Made by a program: the position numbers and the translations under genes. From Bradyrhizobium elkanii WSM2783 (lineage in GTDB: Bacteria; Pseudomonadota; Alphaproteobacteria; Rhizobiales; Xanthobacteraceae): 64,000 bases of DNA. Where the stretch lies: positions 21,054 through 85,053 of the forward strand of contig NZ_AXAP01000021.1 in NCBI RefSeq assembly GCF_000472865.1, in the 5' to 3' direction. The notes under the pieces are model-generated. The model was given only the letters and a program-made list of their open reading frames with translations. It was not told the DNA's origin and searched no databases. Each line of letters begins with the position of its first letter. Position 1 is the first letter of the stretch. Shown one piece after another: positions 56,512-64,000 of the stretch.

Positions 56512-57225
56512 ATGGACCGACGCGCCGAACTGCAGTCCACGCTTCGCATCGAAGCCGTCCCGACCGTCAGGAAGATGGTCGCGCAAAAGCTGCGCGAGGC
56601 GATCATGTCCGGTACGCTTAAACCCGGCCAGCGGCTGGTCGAGCGCGAGCTGTGCGAGATGATGGGCGTCAGCCGCCCCTCGATCCGGGAGGCGCTGCGG
56701 CTGCTGGAAGCTGACGGACTGGTCAACACGGTCCCCCACCGCGGCCCGGTCGTCAGCAGGATCAGCCTCGAGGAGGCCCGGCAGCTCTACGCCGCACGTG
56801 CGGTGCTGGAAGGGTTTGCAGGCCGCGAATGCGCCCGTCTGCATGATCCCGAAGTGGTGCGCCGGATCGGCGATGCCTTGACTCGGCTGAAAACCGCGGC
56901 CTCGAAACAAGACCTCACCGGCTGTCTCGAGGCCAAGACCGACTTCTACGGCGCGCTGATCAGCGGCTGCCGCAACGCCTTTATCGAGCGCATGCTCAAG
57001 CCGTTGCATGACCGGATCACGCTGCTGCGGATCACCTCGATGTCGCAGCCGAAGCGGATCAACAAGAGCTTGCGCGAGGTCACGGCGATCTGGCGCGCGA
57101 TCCAGAGCGGCAACGAGGAACTCGCCGAACGCTGCTGCGTCGATCACGTCAACGCCGCGGCTGTCGCCGCGCTCGACATGATCGAGCGGACATCAGCCAA
57201 GGAAATGACGCTTCCCGACCCATAG
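56512..57225 (+). CDS. GntR-family (FadR/FCD) transcriptional regulator
   Basis: A 237-residue regulator. Winged helix KMVAQKLREAIMSGTLKPGQRLVERELCEMMGVSRPSIREALRLLEADGLVNTVPHRGPVVSRI (about 19-83), then an FCD ligand domain (about 85-225) with metal-type ligands likely in LEAKTDFYGALISG and the final ERCCVDHVNAAAV. FCD regulators of this type sense small organic acids. It is inside the catabolic run, so it probably controls the operon. Confidence 0.9.
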   Translation: MDRRAELQSTLRIEAVPTVRKMVAQKLREAIMSGTLKPGQRLVERELCEMMGVSRPSIREALRLLEADGLVNTVPHRGPVVSRISLEEARQLYAARAVLEGFAGRECARLHDPEVVRRIGDALTRLKTAASKQDLTGCLEAKTDFYGALISGCRNAFIERMLKPLHDRITLLRITSMSQPKRINKSLREVTAIWRAIQSGNEELAERCCVDHVNAAAVAALDMIERTSAKEMTLPDP

Positions 57226-57252
57226 GCGAAGCGCAAAGGGAGGGAGTGCGTG

Positions 57253-58227
57253 ATGATGTCTTTGGTACGCTCGCTGGTCTTGCTTATGCTGCTGTCGCCG
57301 TGCGCAACGGCATTCGCGCAGGACTATCCCTCCCGCCCTATCACCATGATCGTGCCCTTCTCGGCCGGCGGTCCCGGTGACGTGATTGCGCGAATTCTCG
57401 GCAGCGCGATGAGCGCAACGCTGAAACAGTCGATCGTGATCGAGAATGTGGTCGGCGCCGGCGGTACACTCGGCACCAACCGCGTCGCCAAGGCGGCACC
57501 TGATGGTTACACGCTGCTGCTGATGCATGTCGGTCAGGCGACCGCCCCGTCGCTCTACGCCAAACTGCCGTTCGATCCGGTCGGCGACTTCGCCATGATC
57601 GGCCTCGTCACCGACGTGCCGATGATCCTGGTCGCGCGGCCGAACTTTCCCGCCAAGGATCTGAAGGAATTGGTCGGGCGGATTCGCAGCGACGGCGACA
57701 AGGTCACATTCGGCAATGTTGGCCTCGGCTCCGCCTCGCAGCTCTGCGGCCTGATGTTCATGAGCACGACCGACACCAAGCTCACGTCGGTCTATTACAA
57801 GGGCGGCGGGCCGGCGCTCAACGACGTCATCGCGGGCCATATCGATGTCTATTGCGATCCGGCTACGGGGCCGACGCCCTATATCCAGTCTGGCACCATC
57901 AAGGGCTATGCGATCACCAGCAAGAAGCGCGTCGCCACGCTGCCGGACGTTCCGACTTCAGCGGAAGCCGGCGTTCCCGCCTTCGATGTGACCACCTGGT
58001 ATGCCCTCTATGCGCCCCGTGGCACTCCGAAGCCCGTGGTCGACGTGCTGGGCAGTGCTCTACAGACGGCACTCAAGGACCCGCCACTCGTCGGCCGCTT
58101 TGCGGAGCTGAGCATGACCCCGGTCGAGACCGAACGCGCAACTCCCGAAGCGCTGGAAGCTTTCCTGAAGACCGAAATCGACAAATGGGCGCGGATCATC
58201 AAGGCCGCGGGAATCGAGCCGCAATAG
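57253..58227 (+). CDS. Tripartite tricarboxylate transporter-type (TctC/Bug) binding protein, orphan
   Basis: A 324-residue periplasmic Bug protein. A signal peptide (about 1-23, ending TAFA) is followed by YPSRPITMIVPFSAGGPGDVIARILG, the Bug family opening, VVGAGGTLGTNRVAKAAPDGYTLLLMH, and PDVPTSAEAGVPAFDVTTWYALYAPRGTP. No TctA or TctB membrane gene is next to it, so it must share one from elsewhere or act as an orphan sensor. ATG 57253 follows AGGGAGGGAG by six bases. Last gene of the run. Confidence 0.9.
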   Translation: MMSLVRSLVLLMLLSPCATAFAQDYPSRPITMIVPFSAGGPGDVIARILGSAMSATLKQSIVIENVVGAGGTLGTNRVAKAAPDGYTLLLMHVGQATAPSLYAKLPFDPVGDFAMIGLVTDVPMILVARPNFPAKDLKELVGRIRSDGDKVTFGNVGLGSASQLCGLMFMSTTDTKLTSVYYKGGGPALNDVIAGHIDVYCDPATGPTPYIQSGTIKGYAITSKKRVATLPDVPTSAEAGVPAFDVTTWYALYAPRGTPKPVVDVLGSALQTALKDPPLVGRFAELSMTPVETERATPEALEAFLKTEIDKWARIIKAAGIEPQ

Positions 58228-58238
58228 GACACTTCCGC

Positions 58239-58874
58239 TCACGAGGTGGGAATTGCGAGGCGCTCGATGGTTTGGATGTGACGGGCGAGCAAACCACAGG
58301 CCTGATCGAGATTACGCGCTCGCAGCGCTTGCAGGATCAAGCGGTGATCCTGATTGGACCGCGGTCGCCAGCCGGCGTTACGGGCCATTGCAAACACCAA
58401 GCGAGAATTTGCGAGCTGCAAACCGTCGAGGCTGGCGAGCAGGCGCGGCATCGCGCAAGGAGCCACCAACGCGTGGTGAAAGGCGCGGTTGGCAGCCTCG
58501 AAGTCCTGGATCGTCTCGGCGTTGTCTCCCTCGATCAGCGCCAATTCGATCCGCGCCAAATGGGCTGACGTCAATTTCGGCGCCGCGTTCCGCAACGCGA
58601 CGACTTCGAGCGCCGCACGCATCTCGGCAATTTCCTTCACCGAGTTGGTATCAAGCGGCGCAACGCGCACACCGCGACGGGGCACAGCGACGACAAGATG
58701 TTGAGCTTCCAGTTGCCGAAACGCCTCGCGTACCGGGACGTGGCTTGAACTGAATTCCCGCGCAATGTGGTCCTGCCGGAGCGGCGCATCCGGCTGCAGT
58801 GCGCCGCTGATGATGCGCGCGCCGATTGACTCGGCAATGCGTCCCGCTGTCGTTGTATTCTCGTCGGACATCAT
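58239..58874 (-). CDS. bioR: BioR, GntR-family biotin regulator
   Basis: A 211-residue GntR/FCD repressor divergent from bioB. Winged helix GRIAESIGARIISGALQPDAPLRQDHIAREFSSSHVPVREAFRQLEAQHLVVAVPRRGVRVAPLD (about 11-74). In alphaproteobacteria, BioR controls biotin genes through TTATMKATAA-type palindromes. One such site lies directly at its own start and two before bioB, which supports the name more than the protein alone does. Stop is 12 bases from the TctC-like stop, convergent. Confidence 0.85.
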   Translation of the reverse strand: MMSDENTTTAGRIAESIGARIISGALQPDAPLRQDHIAREFSSSHVPVREAFRQLEAQHLVVAVPRRGVRVAPLDTNSVKEIAEMRAALEVVALRNAAPKLTSAHLARIELALIEGDNAETIQDFEAANRAFHHALVAPCAMPRLLASLDGLQLANSRLVFAMARNAGWRPRSNQDHRLILQALRARNLDQACGLLARHIQTIERLAIPTS

Positions 58875-58877
58875 AGA

Positions 58878-58887
58878 TTATCTATCA
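58878..58887. promoter_or_regulatory. BioR-box-like site near the bioR start
   Basis: TTATCTATCA, one base off the TTATCTATAA box before bioB, located within four bases of the bioR start codon. It fits autoregulation. Surrounding bases ATAGAT-T-ATCTAT form an extra near-palindrome. Confidence 0.55.
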
Positions 58888-58942
58888 TAAAATCAGGTGC
58901 ACACGTCCGCGGCCTCAGCTAGCATCTGCTTCTAGGTCGGAA

Positions 58943-58952
58943 TCATAGATAA
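58943..58952. promoter_or_regulatory. BioR-box-like site upstream of bioB (distal)
   Basis: TCATAGATAA reads TTATCTATGA on the other strand, one base off the canonical box. It starts 19 bases before the next box, about two helix turns, so two dimers could sit on the same face of the DNA. Confidence 0.5.
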
Positions 58953-58961
58953 TTTTTCAGA

Positions 58962-58971
58962 TTATCTATAA
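58962..58971. promoter_or_regulatory. BioR box upstream of bioB (proximal)
   Basis: TTATCTATAA fits the TTATMKATAA consensus of alphaproteobacterial BioR exactly. It ends 27 bases before the bioB start. Confidence 0.75.
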
Positions 58972-58998
58972 TATGGGTTCCAAGAGAGGGCAAGTCTT

Positions 58999-60009
58999 AT
59001 GGTCCATGCCGTGGAAGCGAAACAAAGCAATACCTGCGATATCGAAGCGGTCCGCACCGACTGGGACCGCGCTGAGGCCGAAGCGCTCTACGCCCTTCCC
59101 TTTCCCGACCTGATCTTTCAGGCCCAGAGCATTCATCGCGAGCGTTTCGATCCGAACCATGTCGAAACGGCGAGCCTGCTCAGCATCAAGACAGGTGGCT
59201 GTCCGGAAGACTGCGGCTACTGCTCACAGAGCGCGCATTACGACACCGGCCTGAAGGCCACGCGCCTGATGGACCACGCGGATGTGATCGCAACCGCTGA
59301 GCGCGCCAAGGAGGCAGGCGCGACCCGCTTCTGCATGGCCGCCGCCTGGCGCAATCCGAAAGACCGGGACCTCGAGAAGGTCTGCGATATGGTCAGCGCG
59401 GTGAAAGGCCTCGGCATGGAGACCTGCGTCACGCTCGGCATGCTGATGCCCGACCAGGCCGCGCGGCTCGCCGAAGCCGGGCTCGATTTCTACAATCACA
59501 ATATCGATACGTCGCCCGAGTTCTACGACAAGATCATCACGACCCGCACCCTGGAGGATCGCATCGATACGCTGGCACATGTACGCGACGCCGGCATCAA
59601 GGTCTGTTGTGGCGGTATCATCGGCATGGGTGAACACGTTGATGACCGCCTGGGCATGCTGGTTCTGCTCGCCAATCTACCCGTTCATCCCGAGAGCGTG
59701 CCGATCAACCTCTGGAACGAGGTCAAGGGCGTTCCGGTCAACGACACCGCGGAGCGGCCAGATCCGATCGCGCTGGTGCGGCTGATCGCGGTCGCCCGCA
59801 TCCTGATGCCGAAGAGCGTGGTGCGGCTTTCCGCTGGACGGCAATACATGACCGACGAACTCCAGGCGCTGTGTTTCCTTGCTGGCGCGAACTCCATCTT
59901 CATCGGCGATGTCCTCCTGACCACCAAGAACCCGCAGCGCGATCGCGACGCGAGTTTGCTGCAGCGACTCGGCATGAGATCCCAGCTTGGCCAGAGCCAC
60001 GTCGCTTAG
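58999..60009 (+). CDS. bioB: Biotin synthase BioB
   Basis: A 336-residue radical SAM enzyme that inserts sulfur into dethiobiotin, the last step of biotin synthesis. The SAM cluster cysteines are C68, C72 and C75 in [53 protein letters not shown] and [26 protein letters not shown] are further BioB signatures, including the second (2Fe-2S) cluster residues. GAGAGGGC lies upstream. First gene of the operon. Confidence 0.96.
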   Translation: MVHAVEAKQSNTCDIEAVRTDWDRAEAEALYALPFPDLIFQAQSIHRERFDPNHVETASLLSIKTGGCPEDCGYCSQSAHYDTGLKATRLMDHADVIATAERAKEAGATRFCMAAAWRNPKDRDLEKVCDMVSAVKGLGMETCVTLGMLMPDQAARLAEAGLDFYNHNIDTSPEFYDKIITTRTLEDRIDTLAHVRDAGIKVCCGGIIGMGEHVDDRLGMLVLLANLPVHPESVPINLWNEVKGVPVNDTAERPDPIALVRLIAVARILMPKSVVRLSAGRQYMTDELQALCFLAGANSIFIGDVLLTTKNPQRDRDASLLQRLGMRSQLGQSHVA

Positions 60010-60040
60010 TCCGCTCTCACACTTCCATGTAGGGTAACCA

Positions 60041-60315
60041 ATGCAAATCACCTTGATGAAAGGCAAAATCCATCGCGCGTCAGTGACCGAGGCTGATCTG
60101 CACTATGAGGGCTCGATATCGATCGATCGCGCGCTTATCGATGCGGCAGGCCTGCTGATCAATGAACGCGTCTCAACGGCGCGGCCGCAAGACTAGCGAT
60201 GATTGGCGACAAGGTAATCATCGTTGCATATGCCGCCTTTGAGGAGGCCGAAGCGAGAGCGTTCACACCGCACGTCGTGCTGGTTGACGACAAAAATCGC
60301 ATGTTGAAGGGTTGA
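60041..60315 (+). pseudogene. panD: panD remnant (aspartate 1-decarboxylase) inside the biotin operon
   Basis: The first frame (60041-60196, 51 codons) reads [20 protein letters not shown] and on to [24 protein letters not shown], the start of PanD including the G-S self-cleavage site. It then runs into a stop. The second frame (60199-60315) reads [20 protein letters not shown] followed by [18 protein letters not shown], the PanD C-terminus. About 30-40 residues in the middle, with catalytic Tyr and Asn, are missing, so the enzyme cannot work. AGGG precedes the first ATG. Intact PanD is about 120-130 residues and makes beta-alanine for pantothenate. Confidence 0.85.
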
Positions 60316-60392
60316 AAGCGACGAGGCTGATGCCGATGCTCTTCTTGAGCTGTCTGTCTCTAGTGCAACTGATACTCGCCTGAAAATAAGCA

Positions 60393-61547
60393 ATGAACTT
60401 AACCCATGTCGACAAGACTATTAGTTACGTCAGCGCCTTGCAGACCTTGAAGAACGATGACCGGCTGCGCGGCCTCAAGCCGCGCGCAGGCATCGATTTC
60501 GCGTCGAACGACTATCTTGCGCTGGCGAGCGCGCCGCGCATGAGGAACGCTGTCGCTGCCGCACTCGAGGCCGGCACACCGATCGGAAGCGGCGGGTCAC
60601 GGCTTCTGCGCGGAAACTGCGCGGAGCACGAACAGCTCGAAGCAGACGCTGCCAGGTTCTTCGGAACCGAGACGTCGCTATTTTTCGGCGGCGGATATGT
60701 GGCAAACTTTGCGCTTCTGACAACATTGCCGCAACGGGGCGACCTGCTCGTGCTCGATGCTCTCGTTCACGCGAGCATTCATGAAGGAGCGCGCGCTGGC
60801 CGCGCTGAGTATTGCGAGAGCGCCCACAATGACCCGAAGTCGGTTGAGGACAGGATTCGCGACTGGCGAGCGAAGCGCGGAACGGGCCGCGTTTGGATCG
60901 TGGTCGAAAGTATCTACAGCATGGACGGCGATTTCGCGCCGCTTGAGGAACTCGTCGCAATCGCAGACCGGCACGATGCATTCCTGGTCGTGGATGAGGC
61001 TCATGCCACCGGCGTCTACGGTGCGCAGGGTCGAGGACTGACCGCCCCCTATGAGGGGCGCGAAAACCTGATTGTCATTCATACTTGCGGCAAGGCGCTG
61101 GGTGCAGCCGGTGCAATCGTCACTTTGACCCGCGTGCTGCGCGACTTCATGGTCAATCGTTGCCGTCCGTTTATTTTCGCTACCGCTCCCTCCCCCCTGA
61201 TGGCTGTTGCTGTGCAGGAAGCGCTATCAATCCTGCAGCAGGAACCTGACCGACAGCAACGTCTGGCCAGCCTGGTCGCGTTCACGCATCGAGAGCTCTC
61301 CGTGCGCGGCAGCCAAAGTCCTTCACGCTCGCAGATCGTGCCGTATATCGTTGGCGACAACGCCCGTGCGATGGCTCTGGCGGCTGCGTTGCAGGCTCGA
61401 GGCTTCGACATCCGTGGCGTCCGACCGCCAACCGTACCCGCAGGCACGGCACGGTTGCGGATCTCGATAACTCTCAACGTCGGCGAAGATGATGTGCGGG
61501 CAATGCACGATGCCCTGTCCGAAGAGACAAGGGCCACGTCACTATGA
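60393..61547 (+). CDS. bioF: 8-amino-7-oxononanoate synthase BioF
   Basis: A 384-residue PLP enzyme that joins pimeloyl thioester and alanine. PLP lysine K234 in [25 protein letters not shown] (about 199-210) holds the PLP-pairing aspartate and following histidine; [11 protein letters not shown] (about 65-75) is the N-terminal family block. Overlaps bioD by four bases. The upstream 77 bases after the panD remnant show no strong ribosome site. Confidence 0.95.
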   Translation: MNLTHVDKTISYVSALQTLKNDDRLRGLKPRAGIDFASNDYLALASAPRMRNAVAAALEAGTPIGSGGSRLLRGNCAEHEQLEADAARFFGTETSLFFGGGYVANFALLTTLPQRGDLLVLDALVHASIHEGARAGRAEYCESAHNDPKSVEDRIRDWRAKRGTGRVWIVVESIYSMDGDFAPLEELVAIADRHDAFLVVDEAHATGVYGAQGRGLTAPYEGRENLIVIHTCGKALGAAGAIVTLTRVLRDFMVNRCRPFIFATAPSPLMAVAVQEALSILQQEPDRQQRLASLVAFTHRELSVRGSQSPSRSQIVPYIVGDNARAMALAAALQARGFDIRGVRPPTVPAGTARLRISITLNVGEDDVRAMHDALSEETRATSL

Positions 61548-62176
61548 GCGAGCGGATCGTGGTGACTGGCACGGACACCGGGATCGGCAAGACAGTCTTC
61601 GCGGCAGGCCTCGCCGGTTTCCTCGGCGCCAAATATTGGAAGCCTGTTCAAGCGGGTCTCGACGCGGAGACCGATTCTGAGCACGTCGCGCGGTTGGGAG
61701 CCTTCTCCTGCGATCGCATCGTGCCAGAGCGTTACCGTCTCAGAACACCGGCCTCGCCCCATCTGGCTGCTGAGATTGACGGGGTTGGTATCGACACGGA
61801 GTCACTCCACGTGCCCGATACCGGTGCGTGCCCGCTTGTGATAGAGGGGGCGGGCGGGCTGATGGTGCCGCTTAGCCGCAGCACATTGTACATCGACATC
61901 TTTGCGCGCTGGCAGATTCCGGTCCTTCTTTGCGCGCGCACTTCGCTCGGCACCATCAATCATTCGCTGCTGTCGATCGAAGCGCTGCGACATCGCGGGA
62001 TCGGTATTCTCGGGATTGCATTCATTGGCGACGAAAACGTCGATACCGAGAACACGATTTGTAGGATCGGACGGATACGGAAGCTTGGACGATTGCCCTG
62101 GCTTTCTCCTCTCAGCCCGGACGCGTTGCGGACCGCCTTCGAAGGCTCATTCAACCGCGATGATTTCAAGCCATGA
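61544..62176 (+). CDS. bioD: Dethiobiotin synthase BioD
   Basis: A 210-residue ATP-dependent carboxylase that closes the ureido ring. P-loop GTDTGIGKT (9-17), then KPVQAGL, a catalytic lysine region, and [20 protein letters not shown] (about 100-119). Coupled to bioF and bioA by four-base overlaps. Confidence 0.94.
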   Translation: MSERIVVTGTDTGIGKTVFAAGLAGFLGAKYWKPVQAGLDAETDSEHVARLGAFSCDRIVPERYRLRTPASPHLAAEIDGVGIDTESLHVPDTGACPLVIEGAGGLMVPLSRSTLYIDIFARWQIPVLLCARTSLGTINHSLLSIEALRHRGIGILGIAFIGDENVDTENTICRIGRIRKLGRLPWLSPLSPDALRTAFEGSFNRDDFKP

Positions 62177-63462
62177 TGCACGAGAAGCAGCCGCGAATCT
62201 GGCATCCATTCACCCAACATGCGCTGCAAGGCGTGATGACAAAGATTGTCCGCGGCGAAGGCGCCTATCTTTATACCGCAGACGACCGTCGTATCATCGA
62301 CGCAATCGCATCCTGGTGGGTGGTGACCCACGGCCACTGCCATCCGCAAATCGTAAGCGCCATTCAGAAGCAGGCGGAGCAGCTCAACCAGATCATCTTC
62401 GCTGGCCATACTCACGAACCGGCCGAAGAGGTCGCTGACCTGGTTCTGAAATTGGCCCCCCGTGGCCTCGACTACGTGTTCTTTTCCGACAGCGGCTCGA
62501 CCAGCGTAGAGGTCGCGCTTAAAATGGCACTCGGCTATTGGCACAACGTCGGCGAGCCGCGCTCGCGCATTGTCGTGATGCAGCACTCCTACCATGGCGA
62601 CACGGTGGGTACGATGTCGGTCGGCGCGCGGAGTGTCTTCAACGCGGCATACGAACCATTGCTCTTCGATGTCACCTCAGTGCCGTTTCCGGAGCGCGGC
62701 CACGAACAGGTAACGCTTGACGCACTTGAAGCTGCGTGCCGCAACGACAATCCGGCAGCCTTTATTGTGGAGCCGCTGATCCTGGGCGCAGGCGGGATGC
62801 TGATGTATCCAGCGTGGGTGCTGAGAGAGATGAAGCGGATTTGTGAGGCTTCTAATGTCTTGTTCATTGCCGATGAGGTCATGACCGGTTGGGGCCGGAC
62901 CGGAACATTGTTCGCGTGTGAGCAGGCTGACGTGTCGCCCGACATCGCCTGCCATTCCAAGGGTCTCACCGGCGGATCGCTTCCGCTCGCGGTGACACTC
63001 TGCCGCGCCGACATCTTTGACGCACATTATTCGAAAGATCGTACGCGGACCTTCTTTCATTCGAGCTCATATACGGCCAACCCGATCGCCTGTGCCGCAG
63101 CGAAGGCGAACCTGGATCTTTGGCAAGATCCGGACGTTCGAAAGCGCATCGCATCCGTGGCGGAAATGCAAGAAAACGGAATTGAACGATTTCGCGCGGA
63201 CGCGCGCTTCAAGAACGTTCGCCGGATCGGCACCATCACAGCCCTTGATTTGGCCGTACCCGACAGCGGCTACCTCGCTGACATTGGCCCGAAGCTCCAG
63301 ACCTTTTTCCGCGATCGCAATCTCTTGCTGCGGCCACTCGGTAACACGATCTACGTCATGCCGCCGTATTGCGTTACAGCGGCGGACCTCAATGAGATCT
63401 ACGCCGGCGTGAGCGATGCCGCAGATGCGCTAGTCCCCGAGAAACCGGGTCTGATCTCCTGA
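62173..63462 (+). CDS. bioA: Adenosylmethionine-8-amino-7-oxononanoate aminotransferase BioA
   Basis: A 429-residue PLP aminotransferase. PLP lysine K263 in [39 protein letters not shown] (about 231-259); IWHPFTQHA at the N-terminus is typical of BioA. Uses SAM as amino donor to make 7,8-diaminopelargonate. Last gene of the operon; no bioC, bioH or bioZ follows. Confidence 0.95.
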   Translation: MMHEKQPRIWHPFTQHALQGVMTKIVRGEGAYLYTADDRRIIDAIASWWVVTHGHCHPQIVSAIQKQAEQLNQIIFAGHTHEPAEEVADLVLKLAPRGLDYVFFSDSGSTSVEVALKMALGYWHNVGEPRSRIVVMQHSYHGDTVGTMSVGARSVFNAAYEPLLFDVTSVPFPERGHEQVTLDALEAACRNDNPAAFIVEPLILGAGGMLMYPAWVLREMKRICEASNVLFIADEVMTGWGRTGTLFACEQADVSPDIACHSKGLTGGSLPLAVTLCRADIFDAHYSKDRTRTFFHSSSYTANPIACAAAKANLDLWQDPDVRKRIASVAEMQENGIERFRADARFKNVRRIGTITALDLAVPDSGYLADIGPKLQTFFRDRNLLLRPLGNTIYVMPPYCVTAADLNEIYAGVSDAADALVPEKPGLIS

Positions 63463-63478
63463 GAAGACCGGCAAGGGT

Positions 63479-64000
63479 CTATCCACCCAGACCAAGGTCC
63501 GGCCACATAGCGTCGACTCGTGCCGTCACGGCGGGGTCCATAGCCAGCACTTCACCCCAGGCCCTCTCGGTCTCCGGCTGCATCTTTGTCGTCGCGTCGA
63601 TGCCGAGTTTGCCGCCAAGACCGGGCTTTGGCGAGGCGAAATCGAGGTAATCGATCGGGGTATCGGCAAGCGTGACGAGATCGCGTGAACTGTCGCTTCG
63701 CGTTGCGACCGCCCACATCACCGCTCGCCAGTCGCGGATATCGATATCGCCGTCGACGACGATGAGAAACTTGGTGTAGGTGAGCTGGGGCAACATCGAC
63801 CATAGCCCGAGCATCAGGCGCCGCGCCTGCCCTGGATAACGCTTGGAGATCGCGACAACCGCGATCCGGTAAGAACACGCCTCCGGCGGCAGCCAGAGGT
63901 CGATGACTTCCGGAAACTGCTGCTGCACCAGCGGCAGGAACAGATGATTGAGCGCCTCGCCGATGCGCGATGGCTCATCCGGCGGACGTCCGGTGAAGGT
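63479..64000 (-). CDS. UbiD-family decarboxylase, C-terminal part (runs off window)
   Basis: On the minus strand from the window's end: TFTGRPPDEPSRIGEALNHL, then FPEVIDLWLPPEACSYRIAVVAISKRYPGQARRLMLGLWSMLPQLTYTKFLIVVDGDIDIRDWRAVMWAVATR. This matches the C-terminal half of UbiD, the prenylated-FMN (de)carboxylases, including the DxDxRD-type strand. The 174 visible codons are about a third of a usual 490-residue protein, so the 5' part lies beyond 64000. In this context it is convergent with bioA (16 bases apart) and probably serves ubiquinone or aromatic acid metabolism. Confidence 0.85.
   Translation of the reverse strand, partial: TFTGRPPDEPSRIGEALNHLFLPLVQQQFPEVIDLWLPPEACSYRIAVVAISKRYPGQARRLMLGLWSMLPQLTYTKFLIVVDGDIDIRDWRAVMWAVATRSDSSRDLVTLADTPIDYLDFASPKPGLGGKLGIDATTKMQPETERAWGEVLAMDPAVTARVDAMWPDLGLGG

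Overview
The window is about 64 kb of GC-rich alphaproteobacterial chromosome, most likely Bradyrhizobium or a close relative (Nitrobacteraceae). The pointers are a GC-rich short repeat at the left edge of the kind scattered through Bradyrhizobium genomes, a shorter relative near 22.7 kb, many ABC solute importers, an alphaproteobacterial BioR/biotin locus and NfeD/slipin genes. The genus call is inference. I see no rRNA, tRNA, CRISPR array, intact insertion sequence or phage gene.

Left part (1-5.7 kb): a PLP-dependent amino-acid decarboxylase, a degraded heavy-metal efflux locus (czcC/czcB pieces fused by deletions), an HU-type DNA-binding protein, a luciferase-like flavin oxidoreductase and a BluB-type dimethylbenzimidazole synthase.

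Sugar region (5.7-22.3 kb): three CUT2-type sugar ABC importers. A minus-strand run holds galM, an SMP-30 lactonase, chvE-gguA-gguB and a second Frc/Rbs-like importer. A second minus-strand run holds a sugar-binding protein, a two-domain ATPase, a permease and an OprB porin. Divergent from the latter are a ROK regulator and an SDR dehydrogenase. Dehydrogenase, lactonase and mutarotase together suggest oxidative aldose use.

22.3-26.1 kb: a frameshifted LOG-family gene, a second LLM oxidoreductase, a frameshifted small exported protein and a single-PAS protein.

26.1-39 kb: the most interesting block. A nine-gene minus-strand run encodes a cog3964-type amidohydrolase, a three-gene molybdenum hydroxylase (with a rare-looking CoxS-CoxG fusion) and a complete Liv-type ABC importer. 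It lies beside a MarR regulator and an NCS1 permease. Two matching palindromes, one before the amidohydrolase and one before the permease, point to a single MarR regulon for uptake, hydroxylation and hydrolysis of an unidentified, probably N-heterocyclic or amide, compound.

39-45.3 kb: a histidine-kinase tail remnant, a large winged-helix/STAND ATPase regulator, an nfeD-slipin pair and a frameshifted ferritin-like gene.

45.3-58.2 kb: a second catabolic block, with two MmgE/PrpD proteins, a carboxymuconolactone-decarboxylase-like protein, a 3-hydroxyisobutyrate-dehydrogenase-like protein, a Liv importer with a LivM-LivG fusion and two tandem binding proteins, an SDR, a GntR regulator and an orphan TctC-like binding protein. 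The substrate is unknown.

58.2-64 kb: bioR divergent from bioB-(panD remnant)-bioF-bioD-bioA, with three BioR-box-like sites, then the 3' part of a ubiD-like decarboxylase running off the end. The window holds an unusual number of decayed or frameshifted genes: the czc remnant, the LOG gene, the exported protein, the kinase tail, the ferritin-like gene and panD.
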